Below are positions 15,930-23,045 of a stretch of DNA of 36,278 nt, in pieces. The notes beneath the pieces were generated by a model that was given only the letters and a program-made list of their open reading frames with translations, was not told where the DNA came from and searched no databases. Made by a program: the position numbers and the translations under genes. This DNA is from Lysobacteraceae bacterium NML08-0793 (GTDB taxonomy: Bacteria > Pseudomonadota > Gammaproteobacteria > Xanthomonadales > Xanthomonadaceae), in the NCBI GenBank assembly GCA_002798275.1, contig NWQR01000013.1, positions 1 through 36,278 on the forward strand, read 5' to 3'. Position 1 is the stretch's first letter. Every line of letters begins with the position of its first letter.

Positions 15930-17006
15930 TTATTTGACCGGCCAGTGGATTTCGAATTCACCCTTTTCGGTGAAGGCTGCATCCACGCCGCCAGTGTAGT
16001 TTTCAAACGAGCGGCCGCTGATTTCAAGACCATGCACCAAGAGCCAGGCGCGCACGGCATTACGCATGGCTTCCAGTTCCGGGAAGTAGCCGGTGAACTT
16101 GCCACGTGCCACTTTCATTTCCGGTTGCAGTTCGTACTTCACCGGGCCTTGCAAATCGACCTTCAGCTCCTCGACGGCGGCATCTTCGGCAGCGCCCTTC
16201 TTGCGCACCACCTGCACCACGTCGAAATTGTAGTTTTCGCGGCCATATTCGTTGGTGACGATACGCACCGCGCCAACGGCTTCAAGATTGTTGGCCTCCA
16301 TCACCCGCTTGATCCATTCGCGGTTGGAATTGATCGCGCTCTTGATGCTGTCATCGCCACGCTTGACACCGCCGGAGTTGACGATGAGCACGTTCTGCGC
16401 CGGCAGAGTGACTTGCTCTAGGTTTTCCAAGCGATTGCCTGCCAAGCCATAGTCTTGGTTGGGAATGCTCGAAAGCAGGTGGTTCAGGCGGTTCAGGCCG
16501 ATTTTGATGTCTTCGCCGACAAAGCTGTTGACGTACAGACCGGCATAGCGACCGATGAGGTTCCAGCCGTAATCCACCGAATAATTCTGGGTGATGCGCA
16601 CATTGCGATTGTTGCGGCCGGTCGGCTCAAGAATGATGCTGGAGCGCTTGTTGTTGCCCCAGTGTTCGTTTTCGATGCTGTAATCGACCTGCTTCTTGCT
16701 CTGGCTATCGGAAATCACCCAGTGGCCGGTGCCGATACCCTTTTCCTTGGACACATAATCAATGCGTGCGCCCTTGCCACTCATCGGGCCGGAGAGCTTG
16801 AGTTCCACTGCCGGATCACGCGCCGGAATGGCGTTCCAGTCACGGAAACGGACAAAGCTGTTGACCACGTCATACACGATGGTCAGGCGGCGATTGCTTT
16901 CAACACTTTCGGAAACTTCGCGTTTGTTGGGCAGGGCAATGCCAACGACCACGAACAAAACAGCAACAATGGCCAATGAAATCAGGAACTCGATCAATCG
17001 GGTCAT
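15930..17006 (-). CDS. Membrane-anchored SRPBCC (START-like) protein with a possible effector-binding C-terminus
   Basis: The 358-residue product begins with one TM segment (MTRLIEFLISLAIVAVLFVV, about 6-27). A polyketide-cyclase/dehydrase-like region (SRPBCC fold, hydrophobic ligand pocket) follows at about 30-185. The last 140 residues end in a block (PELEAMRNAVRAWLLVHG, then GEFEIHWPV) reminiscent of GyrI-like effector-binding domains, though this is weak. The ATG at 17006 has GGAGAG upstream; a TTG start at 17021 would sit inside that site and is rejected. It lies about 157 bases downstream of a two-component pair on the same strand, so regulation by that pair is an idea only. The ligand is unknown. 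Confidence 0.72.
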   Translation of the reverse strand: MTRLIEFLISLAIVAVLFVVVGIALPNKREVSESVESNRRLTIVYDVVNSFVRFRDWNAIPARDPAVELKLSGPMSGKGARIDYVSKEKGIGTGHWVISDSQSKKQVDYSIENEHWGNNKRSSIILEPTGRNNRNVRITQNYSVDYGWNLIGRYAGLYVNSFVGEDIKIGLNRLNHLLSSIPNQDYGLAGNRLENLEQVTLPAQNVLIVNSGGVKRGDDSIKSAINSNREWIKRVMEANNLEAVGAVRIVTNEYGRENYNFDVVQVVRKKGAAEDAAVEELKVDLQGPVKYELQPEMKVARGKFTGYFPELEAMRNAVRAWLLVHGLEISGRSFENYTGGVDAAFTEKGEFEIHWPVK

Positions 17007-17047
17007 GCGGAAACTCTCCAAGGCAGCGACCTGCCGTCACGGTTGTC

Positions 17048-17074
17048 GCGGGTTCGCCATCCTACCAAACCCGC
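17048..17074. repeat. Inverted repeat in the SRPBCC leader
   Basis: GCGGGTT (17048-17054) and AACCCGC (17068-17074) flank 13 bases. It lies about 40-70 bases before the SRPBCC start on the minus strand, where it could form a leader hairpin. Confidence 0.4.
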
Positions 17075-17094
17075 TTGGCTTAATTGAAGCGGTC

Positions 17095-17122
17095 TGCACA
17101 ATCTTTTTCAGCAAATTGTGCA
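17095..17122. repeat. Inverted repeat TGCACAAT...ATTGTGCA
   Basis: Perfect eight-base arms at 17095-17102 and 17115-17122 are separated by 12 bases containing a T-rich run. Spacing of arms over two helical turns would suit a dimeric regulator, but an RNA hairpin is equally possible. It is in the gap between the response regulator and the SRPBCC gene. Confidence 0.45.
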
Positions 17123-17133
17123 TCCCGCCCCGG

Positions 17134-17145
17134 TTGTCCGGACAA
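17134..17145. promoter_or_regulatory. Perfect 12-base palindrome TTGTCCGGACAA, candidate operator
   Basis: This uninterrupted palindrome lies 18 bases from the end of the response-regulator gene and about 130 bases upstream of the SRPBCC start. On the plus strand it is followed by seven A residues, so on the minus strand the T-run precedes it. It is therefore not an intrinsic terminator for the minus-strand gene. LuxR-type regulators often bind palindromes of this size; the link is inference. Confidence 0.35.
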
Positions 17146-17162
17146 AAAAACGACACAAACCA

Positions 17163-17813
17163 TCACACAAGGCCGAGCTCGAAGGCACGCAATACCGCGC
17201 GCGTCCGGTCCCGTACGCCCAGCTTCGACAGAATGCTGGAAACATGGTTCTTGATGGTGCCTTCGGCCACATTCAGCGAACTGGCAATTTCTTTGTTGGA
17301 AAAGCCCCCGGCCATCAAGCGCAGAATCTCGGTTTCACGCTCGGTCAGGGGGTCAGGCTTGTCCAGGCTGACAAAATCGTTGCTGATATGCTCCAGCCCC
17401 GAAAGCAGGCGCTGGGTAATCGCCGGCTGCACCAGTGAGCCGCCCATCGCCACGGTCTTGATGGCATCGACCAGCTGCGTGAGCGAAACATCTTTCAGCA
17501 AATAGCCACGCGCTCCGGCCTTCATCCCAGCCATCACCAATTGATCGTCATCGAACGTGGTCAGGATGATAGTCGGCGGCAATTGCCGATTGGCCGCAAG
17601 TGCCTGCATCGCTTCAAGCCCGGACATTACCGGCATGCGCATGTCCATCAGCACCACATCCGGCTGGGCAAGCGGAATCTGCTCGACCGCCTCGCGGCCA
17701 TCGACCGCCTCGCCAATCACTTCCACTTCGTCCGCCAGTGCCAGCAGCGAGCGCACCCCCTGCCGAACCAGGGTTTGGTCGTCCACCAAAAAAATCTTGA
17801 TTTTGCGGCTCAT
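17163..17813 (-). CDS. NarL/FixJ-type two-component response regulator
   Basis: The 216-residue product has a receiver domain (about 5-121) with the acidic pair DD at 11-12, phospho-acceptor Asp57 (VLMDMRMP), a switch threonine in LTTFDDD and the lysine in GYLLKDVS. A LuxR-type HTH follows at about 150-205 (LTERETEILRLMAGGFSNKEIA, then EGTIKNHVSSILSKLGV). It would bind DNA as a dimer when phosphorylated. It closely resembles DesR/LiaR-type regulators. Its start overlaps the histidine kinase stop by four bases, which makes the kinase its obvious partner. Target genes are not visible with certainty; the SRPBCC gene downstream is a candidate. Confidence 0.93.
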   Translation of the reverse strand: MSRKIKIFLVDDQTLVRQGVRSLLALADEVEVIGEAVDGREAVEQIPLAQPDVVLMDMRMPVMSGLEAMQALAANRQLPPTIILTTFDDDQLVMAGMKAGARGYLLKDVSLTQLVDAIKTVAMGGSLVQPAITQRLLSGLEHISNDFVSLDKPDPLTERETEILRLMAGGFSNKEIASSLNVAEGTIKNHVSSILSKLGVRDRTRAVLRAFELGLV

Positions 17814-19012
17814 GCGGCTTCTCGCTGAAAATGAAGTGGTCGGGCATGTTCGCCACGCAGCGGCAAATGCAGGTGGATGGCAAAACCTTGCCCGGCGGCT
17901 GTTTCCACGCGCGCACTGCCGCCATATTCTTCCAGCCGTTCGGAGAGCCCGCGCAGCCCGTTACCGGCAATCAGTTGCGCAGTGCCGCGACCATCATCGC
18001 GGGCGACCAACCGCAGCGCATCGCCGTCCTGCCACAGTTTTATCTCAAGCCGCGAAGCGCCGGCATGGCGCACAGTATTGGTAATGATTTCCTGTACCGC
18101 ACGCAGCAACGCATGGGCGCGTTCGGCATCCTCCAGCACCAGACCTGCCGGAATATCCATCGCCACCGCCAACCCCGGCACGTTTTCGGCAAGCGGCGCA
18201 ATCGCCGATGCGATTTGCAGTGCCGCACCAGCTTCGCGCATCTGGCTGACGGCTTCGCGCACATCGGTCAGCAACAGCCGCGCCAAGGTATGCGCCTGGC
18301 GTACATGCTCGGCGGCCTTGCCTTCTACCAAATGCCCGGCCACTTCCAGATTCAGGCTAAGCGCGGTCAGATGATGTCCCAGCAAGTCATGCAGCTCGCG
18401 GGCAATCCGGGTGCGTTCGTTGACCCGCACGCTTTCGGTCAGCAAGGCGCGGGTGGCACGCAGTTCGGCATTCAAGCGGCGCTGCTCCTCGCGCGCTTCA
18501 CGCTGCTGTTTGGCAATCAAACCGGCCACGAAACTGAATGCACAAAACCCGGCATACACCATGGATTGCAATATCGCCGCCGGCCAGTCCCAGCCTTGGC
18601 CGAACACGAACAGCGGCGCCAGCAATATCTGGCTTGCCGCCAGCAACAACACGCCCCAGCCGGTAGGCAGCACCCAGGGCAAGGTCGTGGCTGCCACCAC
18701 CATCAGCACCCCGCCAAGGCCACTGCCGCTGTAATGACTGACTGCCGCTGCGCAGCCGAGCATCACCATCAGCAGCAGATAGCCACCGATGCCGCGCATC
18801 CATCCGCGCGCCATGCCGCCGACCAAGACGAAAAACAGCAGCCCGAACAGCAAATACGCCCCCCAGCCCGGAAGCCCCATATGCGGCAACTGCGATTGCG
18901 CGACCTGATCGCCCGCCAACAAGGCGCTGGCAAACAGCGGTGCGCCCACCATCACCCAGGTGAAAAGCCCGGCCAGGCGCAGGAGGCGGATGTGGGAGTC
19001 GCTGCGAAACAT
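17810..19012 (-). CDS. Membrane sensor histidine kinase, HisKA_3/DesK-like
   Basis: The 400-residue product has about five or six TM segments in its first 167 residues, without an extended extracellular domain; signals in the membrane or its lipid state are therefore plausible, as for DesK. A coiled linker precedes the dimerisation helix, where the phospho-acceptor is His208 in RTRIARELHDLLGHHLT. The ATPase domain has the N-box-like QEIITNTVRHAG and the G-boxes DDGRG and GNGLRGLSERL. It is translationally coupled to the response regulator. It is divergent from the acetyltransferase of the min cluster across a 94-base gap. Confidence 0.93.
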   Translation of the reverse strand: MFRSDSHIRLLRLAGLFTWVMVGAPLFASALLAGDQVAQSQLPHMGLPGWGAYLLFGLLFFVLVGGMARGWMRGIGGYLLLMVMLGCAAAVSHYSGSGLGGVLMVVAATTLPWVLPTGWGVLLLAASQILLAPLFVFGQGWDWPAAILQSMVYAGFCAFSFVAGLIAKQQREAREEQRRLNAELRATRALLTESVRVNERTRIARELHDLLGHHLTALSLNLEVAGHLVEGKAAEHVRQAHTLARLLLTDVREAVSQMREAGAALQIASAIAPLAENVPGLAVAMDIPAGLVLEDAERAHALLRAVQEIITNTVRHAGASRLEIKLWQDGDALRLVARDDGRGTAQLIAGNGLRGLSERLEEYGGSARVETAAGQGFAIHLHLPLRGEHARPLHFQREAA

Positions 19013-19106
19013 GGCGAAATCTTATCGGTTCATTTCTGCCATGCCATAATGGCGCGGTTTTTGCAGCCTGTTCAATACCCAAAATCAATAACGAACGGAG
19101 TCATGA

Positions 19107-19703
19107 ATGTCCATCGCTATCCGCGACGTGCTTGAGCACGAGCTGGATTCGGTCCTTGCCCTCAACAATGCCGCAGGACCTGGCATTTTGCCGATTGATG
19201 CGCAACGCATGCGCTATCTATTCGACAACGCCGAATACTTCCGCGTTGCCGAGCGCGAAGGGCATATCGTCGGCATGCTGATTGCCTTTGGCAACCAAAG
19301 CCTGCACGACAGCCCCAATTTCGCCTGGTTTGGCGAGCGCCTGTCAGACTTTCTCTATATCGACCGCATCGCCGTCAGCAGCCGTCGGCGCGGCGGCGGC
19401 GTGGGGCGGGCACTGTATGCCGATGTGCAAAGCTATGCCGAAGCTCGTTACCCAGAGCTGTGCTGCGAGGTATTCCTGCAAGAAGGCACCGACCCTGCCC
19501 TGCTGTTTCATGGCACCTCCGGCTTCCGCGAAATCGGCCAGAACCTCCAGCCCGATGGCACCCGCGCCAGCATGTTGGTCAAGCCGATGTGCAGCCATGC
19601 CTGGATTCGTGAAACCTATGGCGAGCGCCTGCCCGATGCCGCCTGGATTGTGCGCCCGCGCGTATTGCAAAACTCTCCATGCCTGATGGATACCCCCGCA
19701 TGA
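19107..19703 (+). CDS. GNAT family N-acetyltransferase at the head of the min cluster
   Basis: The 198-residue product has the GNAT core: LYIDRIAVSSRRRGGGVGRALYADV (about 89-112) contains the acetyl-CoA pyrophosphate loop RRRGGGVG, and a Phe-Leu-Gln rich strand follows (CEVFLQEGTDPALLFHGTSGFREIG). The ATG at 19107 has GGAG six bases upstream; an overlapping ATG four bases earlier is out of frame. Its stop overlaps the minC start by four bases (ATGA). Its substrate is unknown. The strict coupling with minC is noteworthy, but does not prove a role in division. Confidence 0.87.
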   Translation: MSIAIRDVLEHELDSVLALNNAAGPGILPIDAQRMRYLFDNAEYFRVAEREGHIVGMLIAFGNQSLHDSPNFAWFGERLSDFLYIDRIAVSSRRRGGGVGRALYADVQSYAEARYPELCCEVFLQEGTDPALLFHGTSGFREIGQNLQPDGTRASMLVKPMCSHAWIRETYGERLPDAAWIVRPRVLQNSPCLMDTPA

Positions 19704-20458
19704 GCCTGCCCAATTACGAACAAGCCGGCGACCTCAAGATAGGCCAGGTCGGCATTGCCAATCTGCGCATCCGTACCCTGGACATCGCCGCACTGGCCGA
19801 AGAAATGCGCCAACGCATCGCCCGCGCACCGGCCATGTTTTCGCGCGCCGCTGTCATCATCGACTTTGGCGCACTTGCGCAACTGCCCAGTGCCGAAGTC
19901 GCCCGGCAATTGCTTGCCGCCCTGCGTGAAGCCGGTGCACTGCCGGTAGCGCTGGCCTATGGCAGTAGCCAGAACAATGCCCTAGCAGATGAGCTGGGGC
20001 TGCCAGTACTGGCCAAGTTCCGTGCCCAGTACGAACAGCACGATACCCCGGCGAGCAATGCTGCCGCACCCGCCCGCACCGCCGCAGAACCCGTGGCGGC
20101 ACAGGTCGCATCCAGCGCCACCGCCAGCGAACCGGGGCTGATGCAGACAAGCTCAGTGCGCTCTGGCCAGCAGCTCTATGCCCAGCAGCGCGACCTGACC
20201 GTGGTCGGCATGGTCGGCGCAGGCGCAGAAGTCATTTCCGACGGCTCCATCCATATTTACGGCCCGCTGCGTGGCCGCGCACTGGCCGGGGCACGCGGCC
20301 TTGCCACCGCCCGCATCTTCTGCCGCGAATTTCATGCAGAGCTGGTCGCCATCGCCGGTCATTACAAGGTGGCCGACGACTTCCCCCCCGAACTCACCGG
20401 GCGCGCCGTGCAGGTATCCTTGCAAGATGGCGAGCTGAAATTGCAGCTGCTCGATTGA
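19700..20458 (+). CDS. minC: Septum site-determining protein MinC
   Basis: MinC inhibits FtsZ assembly at cell poles after recruitment by MinD. From the ATG at 19700 the product is 252 residues. The N-terminal FtsZ-interacting domain covers about 1-105. A low-complexity Ala/Pro-rich linker follows (about 115-150). The C-terminal beta-helical domain, which binds MinD and FtsZ, starts near VRSGQQLYAQQRDLTVVG and shows the signatures GAEVISDGSIHIYGPLRGRALAGA and then ARIFCREFHAELVAIAG. This order and length are typical. It overlaps the acetyltransferase by four bases and is followed after 45 bases by minD. Confidence 0.95.
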   Translation: MSLPNYEQAGDLKIGQVGIANLRIRTLDIAALAEEMRQRIARAPAMFSRAAVIIDFGALAQLPSAEVARQLLAALREAGALPVALAYGSSQNNALADELGLPVLAKFRAQYEQHDTPASNAAAPARTAAEPVAAQVASSATASEPGLMQTSSVRSGQQLYAQQRDLTVVGMVGAGAEVISDGSIHIYGPLRGRALAGARGLATARIFCREFHAELVAIAGHYKVADDFPPELTGRAVQVSLQDGELKLQLLD

Positions 20459-20503
20459 CACCCCCACCGATACGGCCAAGGGCCGGCCAACAGGAGAACT
20501 CCA

Positions 20504-21313
20504 TTGACTGAAATCATCGTCATCACTTCCGGCAAAGGCGGCGTAGGCAAGACCACCACCAGCGCCAGCATCGCCACCGGCCTTGCCAAAAGCGGCAAAA
20601 AAACCGCCGTCATCGACTTTGACGTCGGGCTGCGCAATCTCGACCTCATCATGGGCTGCGAGCGCCGCGTGGTTTATGACTTCGTGAACGTGGTCAATGG
20701 CGAGGCTTCGCTGAAGCAAGCACTCATCAAGGACAAGCGCTTTGACAACCTGTATGTGCTGGCCGCCTCGCAGACCCGCGACAAAGATGCACTGACCACC
20801 GAAGGCGTGGAACGGGTACTCAAGGAGCTGGAAGCCGACGGCTTTGATTTCATCATTTGCGACTCCCCGGCCGGCATTGAAAAAGGTGCCTTCCTTGCCA
20901 TGTATTACGCCGACAAGGCGGTCGTGGTGGTCAACCCGGAAGTCTCCTCGGTGCGCGACTCCGACCGTATCCTTGGGCTGCTCTCCTCCAAGACCCGCAA
21001 GGCCGAAAAGGGCGAGCGCCTCCAGGAATACCTGCTGCTTACCCGTTACAGCCCGGCGCGGGTGGAAAAAGGCGAAATGCTCTCGGTCAAGGACGTGGAA
21101 GAAGTGCTGGGGCTGAAAACCATCGGCGTCATCCCTGAATCCACCGACGTTCTGAACGCCTCCAACAAGGGTGAGCCGGTGATTTTGGAAGGCACTTCCG
21201 ATGCGGCTCAAGCCTATGAAGATGCGGTCGCCCGTCTGCTCGGCGAAGACCGTCCGATGCGCTTTGTTACCGCCGAGAAAAAAGGCTTCTTCAGCAAAAT
21301 CTTCGGAGGCTGA
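20504..21313 (+). CDS. minD: Septum site-determining ATPase MinD
   Basis: MinD is a membrane-bound ParA-type ATPase that recruits MinC and is released by MinE. The 269-residue product has the deviant Walker A SGKGGVGKTT (about 9-18), the FDVGLRNLDLIMG switch block, and the CDSPAGIE Walker B-like block. The C-terminal amphipathic membrane-targeting helix is EKKGFFSKIFGG. The start is a TTG at 20504 with AGGAG seven bases upstream; no better ATG exists. Its stop overlaps the minE start (TGATG). Confidence 0.96.
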   Translation: MTEIIVITSGKGGVGKTTTSASIATGLAKSGKKTAVIDFDVGLRNLDLIMGCERRVVYDFVNVVNGEASLKQALIKDKRFDNLYVLAASQTRDKDALTTEGVERVLKELEADGFDFIICDSPAGIEKGAFLAMYYADKAVVVVNPEVSSVRDSDRILGLLSSKTRKAEKGERLQEYLLLTRYSPARVEKGEMLSVKDVEEVLGLKTIGVIPESTDVLNASNKGEPVILEGTSDAAQAYEDAVARLLGEDRPMRFVTAEKKGFFSKIFGG

Positions 21314-21570
21314 TGATGGGGATTCTCGACTTCCTCAAGCCCAAAAAGGAAACCGCCAATACCGCCAAAAACCGCTTGCAGGTGATTATCGCCGAGCAGC
21401 GCAGCATGGTCGGGGCGGCGGATTACATCCCGCGAATGCGCCAGGAAATCTTGGATGTGATTCGCAAATATGTGCATGTCCCCGAAGATGCCATCAAGGT
21501 ATCCAAGGAAAAGCACGGCGATTACGACGTGCTGGATATTTCCATTGAACTGCCCGACAAGGCCGGCTAA
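21313..21570 (+). CDS. minE: Cell division topological specificity factor MinE
   Basis: MinE displaces MinD from the membrane and drives pole-to-pole oscillation. The 85-residue product has the N-terminal membrane-binding segment (MGILDFLKPKK), the anti-MinCD region (ANTAKNRLQVIIAEQR), and the C-terminal dimerisation domain (YIPRMRQEILDVIRKYV, then VLDISIELP). Two adjacent ATGs (21313, 21316) are possible; the second gives the more usual N-terminus. The next gene begins three bases after its stop. Confidence 0.96.
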   Translation: MMGILDFLKPKKETANTAKNRLQVIIAEQRSMVGAADYIPRMRQEILDVIRKYVHVPEDAIKVSKEKHGDYDVLDISIELPDKAG

Positions 21571-21573
21571 AAC

Positions 21574-22119
21574 ATGCCGGAAGTCCTCTGCATCCGTGAT
21601 ATCGCCTTTGCCGATGCGGCCGGGCTTCTGGCGCGCTATGGGCTGACCCTGCACCGGGTGGAAGATGGCCTAGAGATTCCCGGCAGTTACTGGGGCGAGA
21701 GCGAGGCCGGCATCATCGGCCATGATGTCTATGTGCGCGATGACACCCCGGTGCACTCGATGCTGCACGAAGCCGGGCATCTGATCGTATTGCCGGCGGA
21801 CAAGCGCGCCGCCGTGCATACCGATGCCACCGATTCCATCGAAGAAGAAAACGCCGTCTGCGTGCTTCAGGCGCTGATGGCCGATGCCCTGCCCGGTGTC
21901 GGCTACGACCGCTTGCTTGCTGATATGGATAGCTGGGGCTACAGCTTCCGCCTTGGCAGCGCCCGCGCCTATATCGAGCAAGACGCCGAAGACGCCTGGC
22001 AATGGCTGATGGATCACGGCCTCATTGACTCACAACGCGGTCTGACTTTTCCCGGCCAAGAGCCTACTCAAAAGCCAATCACGGCAACAGCATCCGCATC
22101 CTGCGCCACCAGCCGGTGA
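21574..22119 (+). CDS. Unknown protein with an HEAGH zinc-peptidase-like motif, coupled to minE
   Basis: The 181-residue product has no signal peptide or TM segment. It contains VHSMLHEAGHLIVLP, with His65, Glu66 and His69 in an HExxH arrangement; acidic residues in SIEEENAVCVLQ (about 90-100) are candidates for a further ligand. This recalls ImmA/IrrE-like M78 peptidases, but overall family membership is not clear. A Trp-rich region ends the fold (DAWQWLMDHGLI), and the last 20 or so residues look unstructured. It begins three bases after minE, so it is part of the min transcript. Whether it is an active peptidase is unknown. It overlaps the convergent EamA gene by 41 bases. Confidence 0.78.
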   Translation: MPEVLCIRDIAFADAAGLLARYGLTLHRVEDGLEIPGSYWGESEAGIIGHDVYVRDDTPVHSMLHEAGHLIVLPADKRAAVHTDATDSIEEENAVCVLQALMADALPGVGYDRLLADMDSWGYSFRLGSARAYIEQDAEDAWQWLMDHGLIDSQRGLTFPGQEPTQKPITATASASCATSR

Positions 22120-22969
22120 CGTGCTGCTCACGAATCACCGTAAACAACCCGGCAGCAAGAATGATGCCGATACCGAGCCAAGTCAGGGCATCCACGCGGT
22201 CATCAAACCACCACGCACCCAGCAGCACCGCCCAGAGCATCTGGCTGTATTGGGTGGGCGCGACATGGTTCACTTCGGTCGCCAGCGTGGCGTACAGCAG
22301 CAACACGGTTCCGAGCGCCGCCAGCAATCCATAACCCAGCACATAGCCCCATTGCAGCGGTGTGGGCAACGTCATCTGCGGCAGCATCAAAATGCCCGCA
22401 ATCAGCAGATTGCCGATGAGATTGGTGCCGTACAGCGTCAAGCGATGTTCCCGATTGCCGGCCAGGCGCACCAAAATCACGCCCACGGCACCAGCAAGCC
22501 CGCAGACAATCGCGCCGGCATGTCCCCAGTACAGCTCACGGAAGCCCGGTCGCAACACCACCAGCACCCCGGCAAAACCTGCCAGCACGGCCAGCCAGCG
22601 TCGCCAGCCCACCTGCTCTTTCAGCACCAAGACTGAAAGCAGGGTGACAAAAATCGGCATCAAAAAAATCAGTGCAAAAGCCTCGGCCATCGGCAGATGG
22701 GTAAAAGCCAGCAATGCACCAAACGCATTGATCGCGCCAAACACCACACGCGCCATCCAAACCCCGCGCAGACGCGGGCGGAATAAATCGAGCCAGCGCT
22801 CACCGGGCTGCTTGACCCAAGGCAGCGCCAGCAAACCCAGCAGCGCGCCCATGAACATCAATTGCAGCAGCGGCACCCCACCCTTCAACAACTTGATGAA
22901 GGCATCACTGAAAGAAAACGCCGCATACGCGGCCAGCCCCAGCAATACACCTTTGCCTGTCGATGTCAT
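22079..22969 (-). CDS. EamA/DMT-family transporter
   Basis: The 296-residue product has ten predicted TM segments in two repeated EamA halves, as in RhaT/YdcZ-type drug/metabolite transporters. The first half contains FSFSDAFIKLLKGG and FTHLPMAEAFALIFLMPIFV; the second repeats with PTQYSQMLWAVLLG and ends IGIILAAGLFTVIREQ. Substrate is unknown; amino-acid or metabolite export is common in the family. The ATG at 22969 is preferred over a TTG at 22975. It is convergent with the min-linked gene and divergent from the M2 peptidase. Confidence 0.87.
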   Translation of the reverse strand: MTSTGKGVLLGLAAYAAFSFSDAFIKLLKGGVPLLQLMFMGALLGLLALPWVKQPGERWLDLFRPRLRGVWMARVVFGAINAFGALLAFTHLPMAEAFALIFLMPIFVTLLSVLVLKEQVGWRRWLAVLAGFAGVLVVLRPGFRELYWGHAGAIVCGLAGAVGVILVRLAGNREHRLTLYGTNLIGNLLIAGILMLPQMTLPTPLQWGYVLGYGLLAALGTVLLLYATLATEVNHVAPTQYSQMLWAVLLGAWWFDDRVDALTWLGIGIILAAGLFTVIREQHVTGWWRRMRMLLP

Positions 22970-23045
22970 ACCCAACCCTGCGCCAAGTTGCGCACAGTGT
23001 AGCCGCCGCGCACTAAACTAGCCGTTTTCCACCACGAGCATTGCC

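Noticed and set aside
15845-16105. N-terminal extension of the DUF423 gene
   Set aside because: The extension overlaps the SRPBCC gene and the hairpin, while ATG 15844 has an excellent ribosome binding site.
17134-17151. TTGTCCGGACAA followed by A7 as a terminator of the response regulator gene
   Set aside because: On the coding (minus) strand the T-run precedes the hairpin, which is the wrong order for a Rho-independent terminator.
17831-19135. A 434-codon frame on the plus strand
   Set aside because: It is antisense to the histidine kinase and has a His/Gln-rich, motif-free translation.
20153-21211. A 352-codon frame on the minus strand
   Set aside because: It is antisense to minC and minD, which are unambiguous.
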